This document shows positions 1 to 6,583 of a DNA stretch of 6,721 bases, piece after piece. The position numbers and the translations under genes are program-made. Origin of the DNA: Thermoplasmata archaeon (GTDB lineage: Archaea > Thermoplasmatota > Thermoplasmata > UBA10834); NCBI GenBank assembly GCA_025457845.1, contig JALOTO010000085.1, positions 1-6,721 on the forward strand, in the 5' to 3' direction. The notes beneath the pieces are model-generated. The model was not told the DNA's origin. It ran no database searches and saw nothing but the letters and a program-made list of their open reading frames with translations. Every line of letters begins with the position of its first letter. Position 1 is the first letter of the stretch.

Positions 1-585
1 GATCTCCTTGCTCAGGTCCGGCAGCATCCTCCACAGGCAGCAGCATGGGCAGCAGCTGCATATGCTCATCAGGTCCTCCTTGCGGCCAGTGTCGAACACC
101 ACGGCGTCGATCTTGTTCCTGCCTATCAGGTGGACCAACCCCTTCTCGCGGCACTTGCGCACATGTGCCAGAGCCTCGTCCTGTGTCACGAGCCTCCCGA
201 ACCTCTTGTCGATCCTGAGCGCCCCCTTCCCTATGAAGAGGCAGCCCAGATCCTTCGGATAGTCCTTGCAGTCGCTCGCTACCCGGCAGAGGCAGGTGTC
301 CATGATGAAGTGGTGTTTCGATGCGCGTATGAAGTGGTCCAGCACCTGCGAAGGGAGGACGGTGTTCGTCCACTCCAGAGGGATGTCAGTGACCACCGAG
401 ATCGTGCGTTCGGCGGCATCCCCGACTGCGCTGTCCTTCGGCAGGTAGATCATCCTGTCGTCCTCGAAGAGCAGGCGGTTGACCAGCCATCCCATCGGCC
501 ATATCTTGGTGGCCCTCGCAAGGGCGAACCTCAGGTCGAAGCCCGCCTTGGCCAGGCCCACGAGTACCCTCGATCTTATGCCCAT
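1..585 (-). CDS. Cysteine-rich 4Fe-4S (ferredoxin-like) protein, N-terminal part, cut by the window edge
   Basis: The minus strand is open from the left edge to in-frame stops at 682-690, and the window holds the first 195 codons from the ATG at 585. Eleven cysteines are visible. One group has the pattern C-x-C-x5-C-x8-C (residues 98-115, starting [10 protein letters not shown]). A second is a dense group of six, CSCCPCCC (176-183), after the segment [12 protein letters not shown] (149-160). I remember this combination from archaeal, mainly methanogen, proteins annotated as 4Fe-4S ferredoxins, which usually continue into a C-terminal ferredoxin domain; that part would lie outside the window. 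Fe-S binding is inferred and the function is unknown. The start is uncertain: GTG at 669 and TTG at 681 are also in frame, but codons between 669 and 586 look less coding-like, and no candidate has a well-placed SD. The gene is divergent from the transporter operon. Codon choice (third-position G/C, AGG, ATA) resembles the neighbours. Confidence 0.8.
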   Translation of the reverse strand, partial: MGIRSRVLVGLAKAGFDLRFALARATKIWPMGWLVNRLLFEDDRMIYLPKDSAVGDAAERTISVVTDIPLEWTNTVLPSQVLDHFIRASKHHFIMDTCLCRVASDCKDYPKDLGCLFIGKGALRIDKRFGRLVTQDEALAHVRKCREKGLVHLIGRNKIDAVVFDTGRKEDLMSICSCCPCCCLWRMLPDLSKEI

Positions 586-708
586 CTCGTCAGTCTGAGC
601 GGGCTGCCCCTCTATTTCGTTTGCGGCACCCTTCGGCGAACGGCATAGCTCCCTTAGGTATCTGCCCACAACTCCGGCCAATCATCATCAAATCCCTAAG
701 CATGTTCG

Positions 709-737
709 CCCCGGAGCGATTTCTTAACGTTCCGGGG
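709..737. promoter_or_regulatory. Inverted repeat next to the divergent promoter, candidate operator
   Basis: Arms CCCCGGA (709-715) and TCCGGGG (731-737) are perfect reverse complements. The pairing can be extended inward to 10 positions (709-718 with 728-737) with one G-T pair, leaving a 9-base A/T-rich centre (719-727). The repeat ends 7 bases upstream of the TATA element of the plus-strand operon. It would cover the likely start region of a minus-strand transcript fired from the same TATA element. The symmetry is seen directly. A role as a protein-binding site is inference; in this GC-rich DNA a G/C palindrome could also arise by chance. Confidence 0.4.
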
Positions 738-738
738 G

Positions 739-754
739 GTATTGTTATAAATAC
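739..754. promoter_or_regulatory. Archaeal-type TATA element, possibly bidirectional
   Basis: TTATAAATA at 745-753 is the best TATA box in the intergenic region and stands out in GC-rich DNA. Archaeal transcription usually starts about 22-27 bases downstream, here near 772-778, giving a leader of about 95 bases before the GTG at 871. The box lies within a short inverted repeat, GTATT (739-743) and AATAC (750-754), so the minus strand also reads TATTTATAA and could serve the divergent gene, with a start near 720. The position is consistent with established archaeal promoter geometry; the actual start sites are inferred. Confidence 0.6.
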
Positions 755-806
755 GGACAACTCCATTTTTGACCCGGGGAGAGTTGAGCCTAGCGTCTCT
801 GGTTTT

Positions 807-843
807 CCGTGCCCTTTTGTCACGGACTCCAGTCGTCGACTGG
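807..843 (+). other. Two adjacent stem-loops in the operon leader
   Basis: The first stem pairs CCGTG (807-811) with CACGG (821-825) around a 9-base, T-rich loop. Three bases later, CCAGTC (829-834) pairs with GACTGG (838-843) around a 3-base loop. As DNA the second is a near-perfect palindrome (829-843, 7-base arms, one central base). Both lie in the predicted untranslated leader, 13 bases before the SD at 857. They could affect mRNA stability or translation of the binding protein, or the palindrome could be an operator. It matches no riboswitch class I know. Confidence 0.35.
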
Positions 844-856
844 GCCACACATGGGT

Positions 857-865
857 AAGGAGGAG
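857..865 (+). promoter_or_regulatory. Strong Shine-Dalgarno site that decides the GTG start at 871
   Basis: AAGGAGGAG is a near-perfect SD whose GGAGG core ends 7 bases before the GTG at 871. It argues for that start over the ATG at 851, which is out of frame with the gene and precedes the SD, and over the GTG at 865, which is followed at once by TAA. Confidence 0.8.
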
Positions 866-870
866 TGTAA

Positions 871-2613
871 GTGGGGACTTCTGGAAGCGAGACCAAGGAA
901 GAGATAGCAAAGCCCGCCTCCGCGCCGGCGCGCCCGAAGAGCAAGATGCTGACTGCGGTTGTAATCGTGGTCGTGCTCATTGTCGCGGCGCTAGCGGGGG
1001 CATGGGCATTCGGACTGATTGGCGGAGAGGACGAGGAGAAGGTACTCGTCATCGCCATGAGCTCTGACGTAGAGACGATGAATCCGGCGCAGACGAGCGC
1101 CATGTATGGACCTCCGGGGATGATATACGAGACCCTGATAGCCAGGGACCTGACAGGGGCATATGTCCCAGGGCTGGCCGAATCGTGGAACATGAACACG
1201 GACGACCCTGACAACCCGACCCTCGAGCTGACTCTCAAGGAGGGCGTTATGTACCACGACGGGACGCCCTTCAACACCCAGTCGGTCAAGCGGACGATCG
1301 AGTGGTATTCTCAGAACGATAGCTGGGTCAGCTACGAATTCTGGTCGATCAAGCACAACCCGAGCTACTGGGACACGACTGACTATTCCGGGTGGCCAGA
1401 CTCAGGAATCTGGTGCAAGGACGATACCCACATGGTCTTGAACCTGACGTGGGCCGACGTTGCTCTGATCTTCAACCTGTCTCACCTGTACGGGAGCATG
1501 ATCGGGCCTGACGCGCTCTGGGAGCTGGGCGTCGAGGACTATGGCACGTCCCAGAACTGGGACAAGGTCGTAGGCACCGGACCGTTCATGATCAGCGAAT
1601 GGGTCGCGGGCGACCACATCACCCTGGTGAAGAACGAGAACTACACCTGGGGGGCATCCTGGTACGAGAACAAGGGTCCTGCGAAGATCGACAAGATCAT
1701 CTACAGGGTAATGACCGACGCCGCAGCCAGGTTCGCAGGGTTCGAGAGCGGCGCCATAGACATCCTGCAGCAGGTCCCGCCGAACAAGGTCGAGACCTAT
1801 CAGGACACCGATGGCGTGGAGCTGATGACCGGACCGGGCCAGGGGACGTACCACGTGGAATTCAACTGCGCGAAGGCCCCGTGGAACAACACGGACCTGA
1901 GGCTCGCCATGGCATACTCGATCGACCGATCGCAGATACTGGACACGGTCTGGCATGGGGTGGGGGAGGAGGGCGTGAACCTGCTCTCGCCGATCTGCCC
2001 CGAGGGAAGCCAGATGCCGGCCGAGTACAACCTGACCTACGACCTCGATAAGGCGGAGGAACACTTCGCGGCAGCCGGGTTCGAGGACATAGACGACGAC
2101 GATTGGCTCGAGAACACGACCTCCGGCGAGGACCTGACCCTTGACCTGTGGATCACGGACAAGGCTGAGGATGTCTCGATGGGTGAGATACTTCTGACCC
2201 AGTTCGAGGCGGTCGGGGTCGACGTGACCGTCACGCAGTACCAGGAGACGGAACTCCGGACGAACGCCCAGGCTGGGCTCCAGGAGGCGATCCTCTTCTG
2301 GTTCTCCTGGCCGAGGGCAGAGATCCTCGACTGGCACTTCGGAGGCTGGGCGGTCGGCGGGTCGAACACGGCCCAGTATTCCGACCCGGTGTTCGACGAG
2401 TATGTCGTCAACTGGACGATGGCGGAGACCGAGGACGAGTTCACGGACAACGCGACGGCCGCGCACATAAGGCTGCTGCAGAATGCACCTCGGGCCCCGA
2501 TCCTGTTCTGGCACCAGATATTCGCCATCCATGACTATGTGGACGGCTGGTACATCCACCCGCTGGGTCAGGAGCAGGTAATCAACATCGTGGATGTTGA
2601 CATAAGCAAGTAG
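871..2613 (+). CDS. ABC transporter substrate-binding protein, peptide/nickel class (SBP_bac_5), membrane-anchored
   Basis: The product has 580 residues, close to the usual 500-600 of this family. It should capture the ligand (oligopeptide, dipeptide, nickel chelate or similar) outside the cell and pass it to the permeases encoded downstream. Family signatures are GTGPFMISEW (235-244) followed by LVKNENYTW (252-260), LRLAMAYSIDRSQIL (343-357) and YDLDKAEEHFAAAGF (390-404). The N-terminus has a charged, Ala/Pro/Lys-rich tail of about 25 residues, then a hydrophobic helix (about 26-50). No lipobox cysteine follows it, so the protein is probably held by an uncleaved N-terminal anchor with the binding domain outside. 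Eight N-x-S/T sequons (residues 191, 202, 257, 339, 387, 415, 514, 527) would allow archaeal N-glycosylation. Cysteines are few (182, 333, 376). The GTG start is supported by a strong SD. It is the first gene of the importer operon. Substrate specificity cannot be assigned from sequence. Confidence 0.95.
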   Translation: MGTSGSETKEEIAKPASAPARPKSKMLTAVVIVVVLIVAALAGAWAFGLIGGEDEEKVLVIAMSSDVETMNPAQTSAMYGPPGMIYETLIARDLTGAYVPGLAESWNMNTDDPDNPTLELTLKEGVMYHDGTPFNTQSVKRTIEWYSQNDSWVSYEFWSIKHNPSYWDTTDYSGWPDSGIWCKDDTHMVLNLTWADVALIFNLSHLYGSMIGPDALWELGVEDYGTSQNWDKVVGTGPFMISEWVAGDHITLVKNENYTWGASWYENKGPAKIDKIIYRVMTDAAARFAGFESGAIDILQQVPPNKVETYQDTDGVELMTGPGQGTYHVEFNCAKAPWNNTDLRLAMAYSIDRSQILDTVWHGVGEEGVNLLSPICPEGSQMPAEYNLTYDLDKAEEHFAAAGFEDIDDDDWLENTTSGEDLTLDLWITDKAEDVSMGEILLTQFEAVGVDVTVTQYQETELRTNAQAGLQEAILFWFSWPRAEILDWHFGGWAVGGSNTAQYSDPVFDEYVVNWTMAETEDEFTDNATAAHIRLLQNAPRAPILFWHQIFAIHDYVDGWYIHPLGQEQVINIVDVDISK

Positions 2614-2635
2614 ACCGTGAAACCACCAAACCCCT

Positions 2636-2664
2636 TTTCATTTCATTGCCCGGGGGCACCGGGC
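2636..2664 (+). terminator. T-rich stretch and GC stem-loop after the binding-protein gene, possible partial terminator or mRNA-stabilising element
   Basis: Starting 22 bases after the TAG of the binding-protein gene is a T-rich stretch (TTTTCATTTCATT, 2636-2648). It runs into a stem of GCCCGG (2648-2653) and CCGGGC (2659-2664) with a 5-base loop. Archaeal termination depends mainly on T-rich tracts, so some transcripts may end here. Alternatively the stem may protect the 3' end of a processed binding-protein mRNA. Either would yield more binding protein than permease, a common arrangement in such operons. The rest of the 111-base gap shows only the SD-like GGGG (2714-2717) of the next gene. 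Confidence 0.4.
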
Positions 2665-2724
2665 GTGGGCCATGTCGGGTCATGTGCGGGAGGCTGAGTC
2701 GGGAAGAGTCTACGGGGATGAGCG

Positions 2725-3666
2725 ATGGCGGATCTGATATCGTACGTGATCAGGAAACTCTTGCTCGCCATACCAGTCATATTCCTAGCCACGTTCATCG
2801 TGTTCCTCATGCTCTACCTGACACCCGGCGACCCGGTGAGCATGCTCATACCTCCTCACGCCACCGCTGCCGACATAGAGGAGTTGCGCGCGAAGTACGG
2901 TTTCGACGAGCCATTCCTGGTCCAATACTGGAGGTTCCTCGAGCGCCTGTTCCAGGGGGACCTGGGAGAATCGGTCGCCCGAGCGTCCCTCCACACGGAC
3001 GTGTCGTACCTGCTGATCCAGAGGCTGCCCAAGACCCTCGAGCTGATGGCCATCGGCCTGACGATCTCCTATTCCATCGGGATTCCGCTAGGTGTGTTCT
3101 CTGCCCTCAGGCAAGACACATGGAAGGACCGCAGCGTCATGGTCTTCACGCTGGTGGCCTACGCGATGCCGTCCTTCTGGCTTGGGATCCTGCTCATGAT
3201 GGCCCTGTCCGTGTACACCAACATACTACCGGCTGAGGGTACCGTCGGCGGCTTCGGCAGCATCTTCCTTCCGGCACTGACTCTCGGGCTGGGGAATGCC
3301 GCGCTGACCACCAGGATGATGAGGACCAGCATGCTCGAGGTCAAGCGCCAGGACTACATCACCCAGCTGCGTTCCCGCGGGTTGCCCGAGAGGGAGGTCA
3401 TATTCAAGCACGCCCTCAAGAACGCGATCCTGCCGGTCATAACCGTCATAGGCCTGGACATCGGATGGTTCGTCGCCGGTGCGGTGGTCGTCGAGACGGT
3501 GTTCTCGTGGCCAGGGTTGGGCATGCTCGTGACGGATTCGATCTCCAACCACGACTTCCCGACGGTGCAGGGATGCATCCTCGTCCTGGCGTTCTTCGTC
3601 GTCATCGGTAACCTGGTGGCGGACATACTGTACGCTCTGGCGGACCCAAGGGTGAGGCTCGGATGA
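2725..3666 (+). CDS. dppB: Peptide/nickel ABC transporter permease, DppB/OppB type
   Basis: This 313-residue membrane protein is one half of the translocation channel and has the normal family length. The N-terminus carries the typical first helix (about 8-32) ending in YLTPGDPV (31-38), then an extracytoplasmic region with LRAKYGFDEP (54-63) and FQGDLGES (76-83). Further helices lie at about 102-125, 137-161, 176-195, 234-258 and 281-303. The cytoplasmic loop that contacts the ATPase (EAA-type) is at about 205-235, including RSRGLPEREVIFKHALKNA. The family motifs VETVFSWPGLG (256-266) and the C-terminal ALADPRVRLG are present. The ATG start has GGGG at 2714-2717 with 7-base spacing. Its TGA overlaps the next ATG (ATGA), suggesting translational coupling. 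The dpp name reflects family membership; the real substrate is unknown. Confidence 0.96.
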   Translation: MADLISYVIRKLLLAIPVIFLATFIVFLMLYLTPGDPVSMLIPPHATAADIEELRAKYGFDEPFLVQYWRFLERLFQGDLGESVARASLHTDVSYLLIQRLPKTLELMAIGLTISYSIGIPLGVFSALRQDTWKDRSVMVFTLVAYAMPSFWLGILLMMALSVYTNILPAEGTVGGFGSIFLPALTLGLGNAALTTRMMRTSMLEVKRQDYITQLRSRGLPEREVIFKHALKNAILPVITVIGLDIGWFVAGAVVVETVFSWPGLGMLVTDSISNHDFPTVQGCILVLAFFVVIGNLVADILYALADPRVRLG

Positions 3667-4577
3667 GGTTTCGGAAGCCGCTCAACGACGCCCTGGCCGG
3701 CTGGAGGATGTCCGGCGGGGTCAAGCAGTTCGCAGTGGACATGGTGACAAGGAGCAGCAGGAACCCGATGGTCGTCGCGGGCACCACCATCATCCTCGTT
3801 GTGATCTCGCTGGCCCTGCTGGCCCCGGTACTACCCATCGCCGACCCGACCCCGGCGGTGCTCGACCCGGAAGCGACGTTGCTCCCTCCTTCGGCGAAGC
3901 ACTGGTTCGGGACGGACGAGCTCGGGAGGGACGTGTTCAGCCGCGTGATCTGGGGGGCCAGGGTGTCCCTCACGGTCGCCACCCTCGCGATATTCTTCTC
4001 TTTGCTCATAGGCGTGGTCCTGGGCCTGACAGCGGGGTATTTCGGCAAGATCCCGGACTACATAATCTCCGGGACGATCGACCTCTTCTGGACCTTCCCG
4101 TCCTTCCTCTTGGCGCTCGCATTCGCGGCCGCGTTAGGCCCCAGCCTGACCAACGTCATCCTCGCCATCTCGATATCCTACTGGGCCGGTTTCGCGAGGC
4201 TGATGAGAGGCCAGGCGCTCTCCGTCCGCGAACGCCAGTTCGTGGAGGCTAGCAGGGCGCTTGGCGCCAACAACGTCCGTATCATGTTCACTCATGTGCT
4301 CCCGAACTGCGTCGCCCCTCTGATCGTCTGGGCGTCCATAGGCGTGGCGGACGCGATCACCATCGAGAGCAGCCTCAGCTTCCTGGGTGTGGGAACGCAG
4401 CCGCCGACCCCTAGCTGGGGGTACATGCTATACAGGGGCATACCGTACCTTGAGGAGGCGCCCTGGATCGCGACGTTCCCGGGCATCGTCCTGCTCATCA
4501 CGATCCTCGGTTTCAACCTGCTCGGGGACGGCATGCGGGATGTGCTCGACCCGCGCATGAAGGGGTTGAGGAGATGA
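3663..4577 (+). CDS. dppC: Peptide/nickel ABC transporter permease, DppC/OppC type
   Basis: The product has 304 residues and is the second channel subunit, expected to pair with the preceding permease. The N-terminal OppC_N-type segment covers about residues 24-75, with the first helix at about 35-58. The family hallmark HWFGTDELGRDVFSR (80-94) follows, then further helices in 100-160. The EAA-type ATPase-contact loop is at about 188-215 (RQFVEASRALGANNVRIMF then HVLPN). ESSLSFLGVGTQPPTPSWG (235-253) and the C-terminal LGDGMRDVLDPR (287-298) are also typical. The start overlaps the stop of the B gene by 4 bases and has GGTGAGG (3651-3657) as SD. The end overlaps the next ATG by 4 bases in the same way. 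The gene shows no damage or unusual composition. Confidence 0.96.
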   Translation: MRFRKPLNDALAGWRMSGGVKQFAVDMVTRSSRNPMVVAGTTIILVVISLALLAPVLPIADPTPAVLDPEATLLPPSAKHWFGTDELGRDVFSRVIWGARVSLTVATLAIFFSLLIGVVLGLTAGYFGKIPDYIISGTIDLFWTFPSFLLALAFAAALGPSLTNVILAISISYWAGFARLMRGQALSVRERQFVEASRALGANNVRIMFTHVLPNCVAPLIVWASIGVADAITIESSLSFLGVGTQPPTPSWGYMLYRGIPYLEEAPWIATFPGIVLLITILGFNLLGDGMRDVLDPRMKGLRR

Positions 4578-5572
4578 CCGACCAGAGGCCGATACTGGAG
4601 ATCAGGGGCCTGAGGACCCAGTTCTTCCTCCGCGAGGGGACGGTCACCGCCCTCGACGGGATCGACCTCACGGTCTACGAGAACGAGTCCGTCGGCATCG
4701 TTGGCGAGACGGGCTGCGGCAAGAGCATGACCGCGTTCTCGATCCTGCGGCTCGTGCCGCACCCCGGAAGGATCACCGCTGGTTCGGTGAAGTACAAGGG
4801 AAACGAGCTCACGACCCTCGACGAGGACACGATGCGCTCCGTCCGTGGCACGAAGATATCCATGATATTCCAGGACGCATCGACGGCCCTGGACCCCGTG
4901 TTCACCGTAGGGAGCCAGCTTGGGGAGGTCATATCTCTCCACCAGGGGATCTACGACAAGGCTGCCCTTGATCAGAAGATCGTCGAGGCGCTGCGGCTGG
5001 TCAAGATAGCCGCACCCGAGCAGGTCATGAAGATGTACCCGCACGAGCTGAGCGGCGGGATGAAGCAGAGGGTCATGATAGCCATAGCCCTGTCATGCCA
5101 CCCTTCCCTGCTGATCGCGGACGAGCCCACGACGGCCCTCGACGTGACAATCCAGGGGCAGATACTTAAGCTCCTCAAGGGCCTCGTCGCCACTACTGGT
5201 AGCTCGATGATGCTCATCACTCACAACCTCGGCATCGTCGCGGAGACGTGCGACAGGGTCTGCGTGATGTACGCGGGGCGCATCGTGGAGGACGCCGAGA
5301 CCTTCGAGCTGTTCGAGAGGCCGATGCACCCGTACACGGCAGGCCTACTGACGGCGTTCCCCAAGCTCGGCGAGAAGAAGGACGAGCTACCAGTGATCAA
5401 GGGCACGGTCCCCAACCTCATGAGTCCGTTCAAGGGCTGCCCGTTCGTCGACAGGTGCGAGAGCGCGTTGGCGGTATGCTCCAACCGGAGGCCAGAGCGG
5501 ATCGAGGTGTCGCCGAGGCACTTCGTATCCTGTCACCTGTGGTCAGGGGGTGTGCAGCAGAATGTGGTCTGA
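4574..5572 (+). CDS. dppD: Peptide/nickel ABC transporter ATP-binding protein, DppD/OppD type, with complete Fe-S-type cysteine set
   Basis: This 332-residue cytoplasmic ATPase is one of the two motor subunits. All nucleotide-binding motifs are intact: Walker A GETGCGKS (44-51), Q-loop Gln100, signature LSGGMKQR (159-166), Walker B LLIADEP with catalytic Glu184, D-loop ALD (188-190) and switch His217. The C-terminal oligopeptide/dipeptide extension (oligo_HPY type) begins near [11 protein letters not shown] (249-259). It carries four cysteines at 289, 295, 302 and 320, spaced C-x5-C-x6-C-x17-C. In structurally studied DppD-type ATPases a 4Fe-4S cluster is bound by cysteines in this region; binding here is inferred. 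The ATG overlaps the stop of the C permease by 4 bases and has AGGGG (4561-4565) as SD. Confidence 0.96.
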   Translation: MTDQRPILEIRGLRTQFFLREGTVTALDGIDLTVYENESVGIVGETGCGKSMTAFSILRLVPHPGRITAGSVKYKGNELTTLDEDTMRSVRGTKISMIFQDASTALDPVFTVGSQLGEVISLHQGIYDKAALDQKIVEALRLVKIAAPEQVMKMYPHELSGGMKQRVMIAIALSCHPSLLIADEPTTALDVTIQGQILKLLKGLVATTGSSMMLITHNLGIVAETCDRVCVMYAGRIVEDAETFELFERPMHPYTAGLLTAFPKLGEKKDELPVIKGTVPNLMSPFKGCPFVDRCESALAVCSNRRPERIEVSPRHFVSCHLWSGGVQQNVV

Positions 5573-6482
5573 CCAGCCGCCGCTCATCGAGGTCAAGAAC
5601 CTCGTCAAGCTCTTCCCCGTGAAGAAGGGCGTGTTCGGGAAGACCGTCGGGAATGTGCATGCGGTCGACCGTGTCAGCTTCTCCGTGTTGAGAGGGGAGA
5701 CCCTCGGGCTGGTCGGCGAGAGCGGCTGCGGGAAGACGACCGTCGGCAGGGCCACCCTGAGGCTCGTCGAGCCGACGTCGGGCAACATAGTGTTCAACGG
5801 GAAGGACGTCATGCAGCTGTCTGGCGCGACGCTCCGAGCCATGAGGAAGAGGATGCAGATAGTCTTCCAGGACCCGTACTCCAGCCTCGATCCGAGGATG
5901 ACCGTCGCGCACATCGTCGGGGAGGGGTTCGCGATACACGGCCCCCCCAAGGGGGCCAAGGACCCGAACTTCGCCAGGAGGGAGCGCATACACGAGCTGA
6001 TCGAGCAGGTCGGCCTCTCGCACGACCATCTCTCCAGACTGCCCCACGAGTTCAGCGGTGGGCAGAGGCAGAGGATCGCGCTGGCGAGGGCGCTCGCCCT
6101 GGACCCGGACTTCGTCGTGCTCGACGAGCCGACCTCGGCCCTTGACGTCTCCGTGCAGGCGCAGGTGCTCAACCTTCTCAAGAGGCTGCAGGCCAAGTTC
6201 GGACTCAGCTACCTGTTCATATCACACGACCTGTCCGTGGTCGGGCACATGAGCGACAGGATCGCCGTGATGTACCTGGGCAAGATCGTCGAGCTGGCGA
6301 AGGCGGATGTCTTCCTGAGGCACGCGCTGCACCCGTACACCCAGGCGCTCATCGCCTCGATACCGATCCCGGACCCCAAGATGAGGAAGGACCGCAGGGG
6401 GATCGAGGGCGAGGTCCCCAGCCCGACGAACCCGCCCAAGGGCTGCAGGTTCCACCCGAGGTGTCTCTGCACGAGGGCCTAG
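5562..6482 (+). CDS. dppF: Peptide/nickel ABC transporter ATP-binding protein, DppF/OppF type, shortened C-terminus
   Basis: This is the second motor ATPase. Numbered from the ATG at 5562 (306 residues) it has Walker A GESGCGKT (52-59), Q-loop Gln103, signature FSGGQRQR (164-171), Walker B VVLDEP with Glu189, and switch His222. The early [10 protein letters not shown] and the late [16 protein letters not shown] (257-272) are typical of the F subunit. The tail ends abruptly in [14 protein letters not shown] then TAG, with cysteines at 295, 301 and 303. The family usually continues about 20 residues with two more spaced cysteines and an ACH-like end. None of the three forward frames after the stop restores that tail. 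A GTG at 5550 would add 4 residues, but the ATG has a better-spaced SD (AGGGGG, 5545-5550) and gives an 11-base overlap with the D gene. The ATPase core is complete, so it is probably functional. Confidence 0.93.
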   Translation: MWSDQPPLIEVKNLVKLFPVKKGVFGKTVGNVHAVDRVSFSVLRGETLGLVGESGCGKTTVGRATLRLVEPTSGNIVFNGKDVMQLSGATLRAMRKRMQIVFQDPYSSLDPRMTVAHIVGEGFAIHGPPKGAKDPNFARRERIHELIEQVGLSHDHLSRLPHEFSGGQRQRIALARALALDPDFVVLDEPTSALDVSVQAQVLNLLKRLQAKFGLSYLFISHDLSVVGHMSDRIAVMYLGKIVELAKADVFLRHALHPYTQALIASIPIPDPKMRKDRRGIEGEVPSPTNPPKGCRFHPRCLCTRA

Positions 6483-6510
6483 GCAGCCGCGCTGGGCCGC
6501 AAGTGATATG

Positions 6511-6547
6511 GAAAAAGGACCCCTGCCTCGGCCGGGGAGGACAGGGG
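6511..6547 (-). terminator. Stem-loop with T-run, terminator of the minus-strand gene from the right
   Basis: CCCCTG (6520-6525) pairs with CAGGGG (6542-6547). After a one-base bulge, CCTC (6526-6529) pairs with GAGG (6537-6540) around a 7-base loop. Read on the minus strand, the stem is followed by TCCTTTTTCC (T-run at 6512-6516), and it begins 37 bases after that gene's stop. On the plus strand no T-run follows, so it would be at most a stem at the 3' end of the transporter mRNA, 37 bases past the TAG at 6482. Confidence 0.6.
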
Positions 6548-6583
6548 CCGGAGTGCATCCTATCTCATCCGAACCATCCACGG

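Noticed and set aside
130..648. A 172-codon plus-strand open frame in the left region.
   Set aside because: It is antisense to the minus-strand cysteine-rich gene, whose motifs and codon use are clearly coding. The plus-strand product has shadow-like composition.
590..649. A short minus-strand frame starting at an ATG at 647 with a good AGGGAG upstream, ending just before the ATG at 585 of the Fe-S gene.
   Set aside because: It could be a short upstream reading frame, but its 18-residue peptide has no recognisable feature and the SD-like match can arise by chance.
851..907. An 18-residue open frame (ATG at 851) overlapping the start of the binding-protein gene out of frame, as a possible leader peptide.
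   Set aside because: It contains the SD of the main gene, has no SD of its own that I can see, and shows no run of regulatory codons.
1402..2559. A 385-codon open frame on the minus strand inside the binding-protein gene.
   Set aside because: It is a shadow of the GC-rich plus-strand gene: Arg/Val/Leu/Asp-rich low-complexity composition, no recognisable family, and full overlap with an unmistakable SBP_bac_5 protein.
2672..2737. A 21-residue open frame overlapping the start of the B permease gene.
   Set aside because: No convincing ribosome site and no sign of selection. Short frames of this size are expected by chance in GC-rich gaps.
6480..6509. Readthrough of the TAG ending the F ATPase, for example as pyrrolysine, which some methanogens insert at UAG.
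   Set aside because: Readthrough would add only about seven ordinary residues (AAALGRK) before a TGA and would not restore the missing family tail. The binding-protein gene also ends in TAG as a normal stop.
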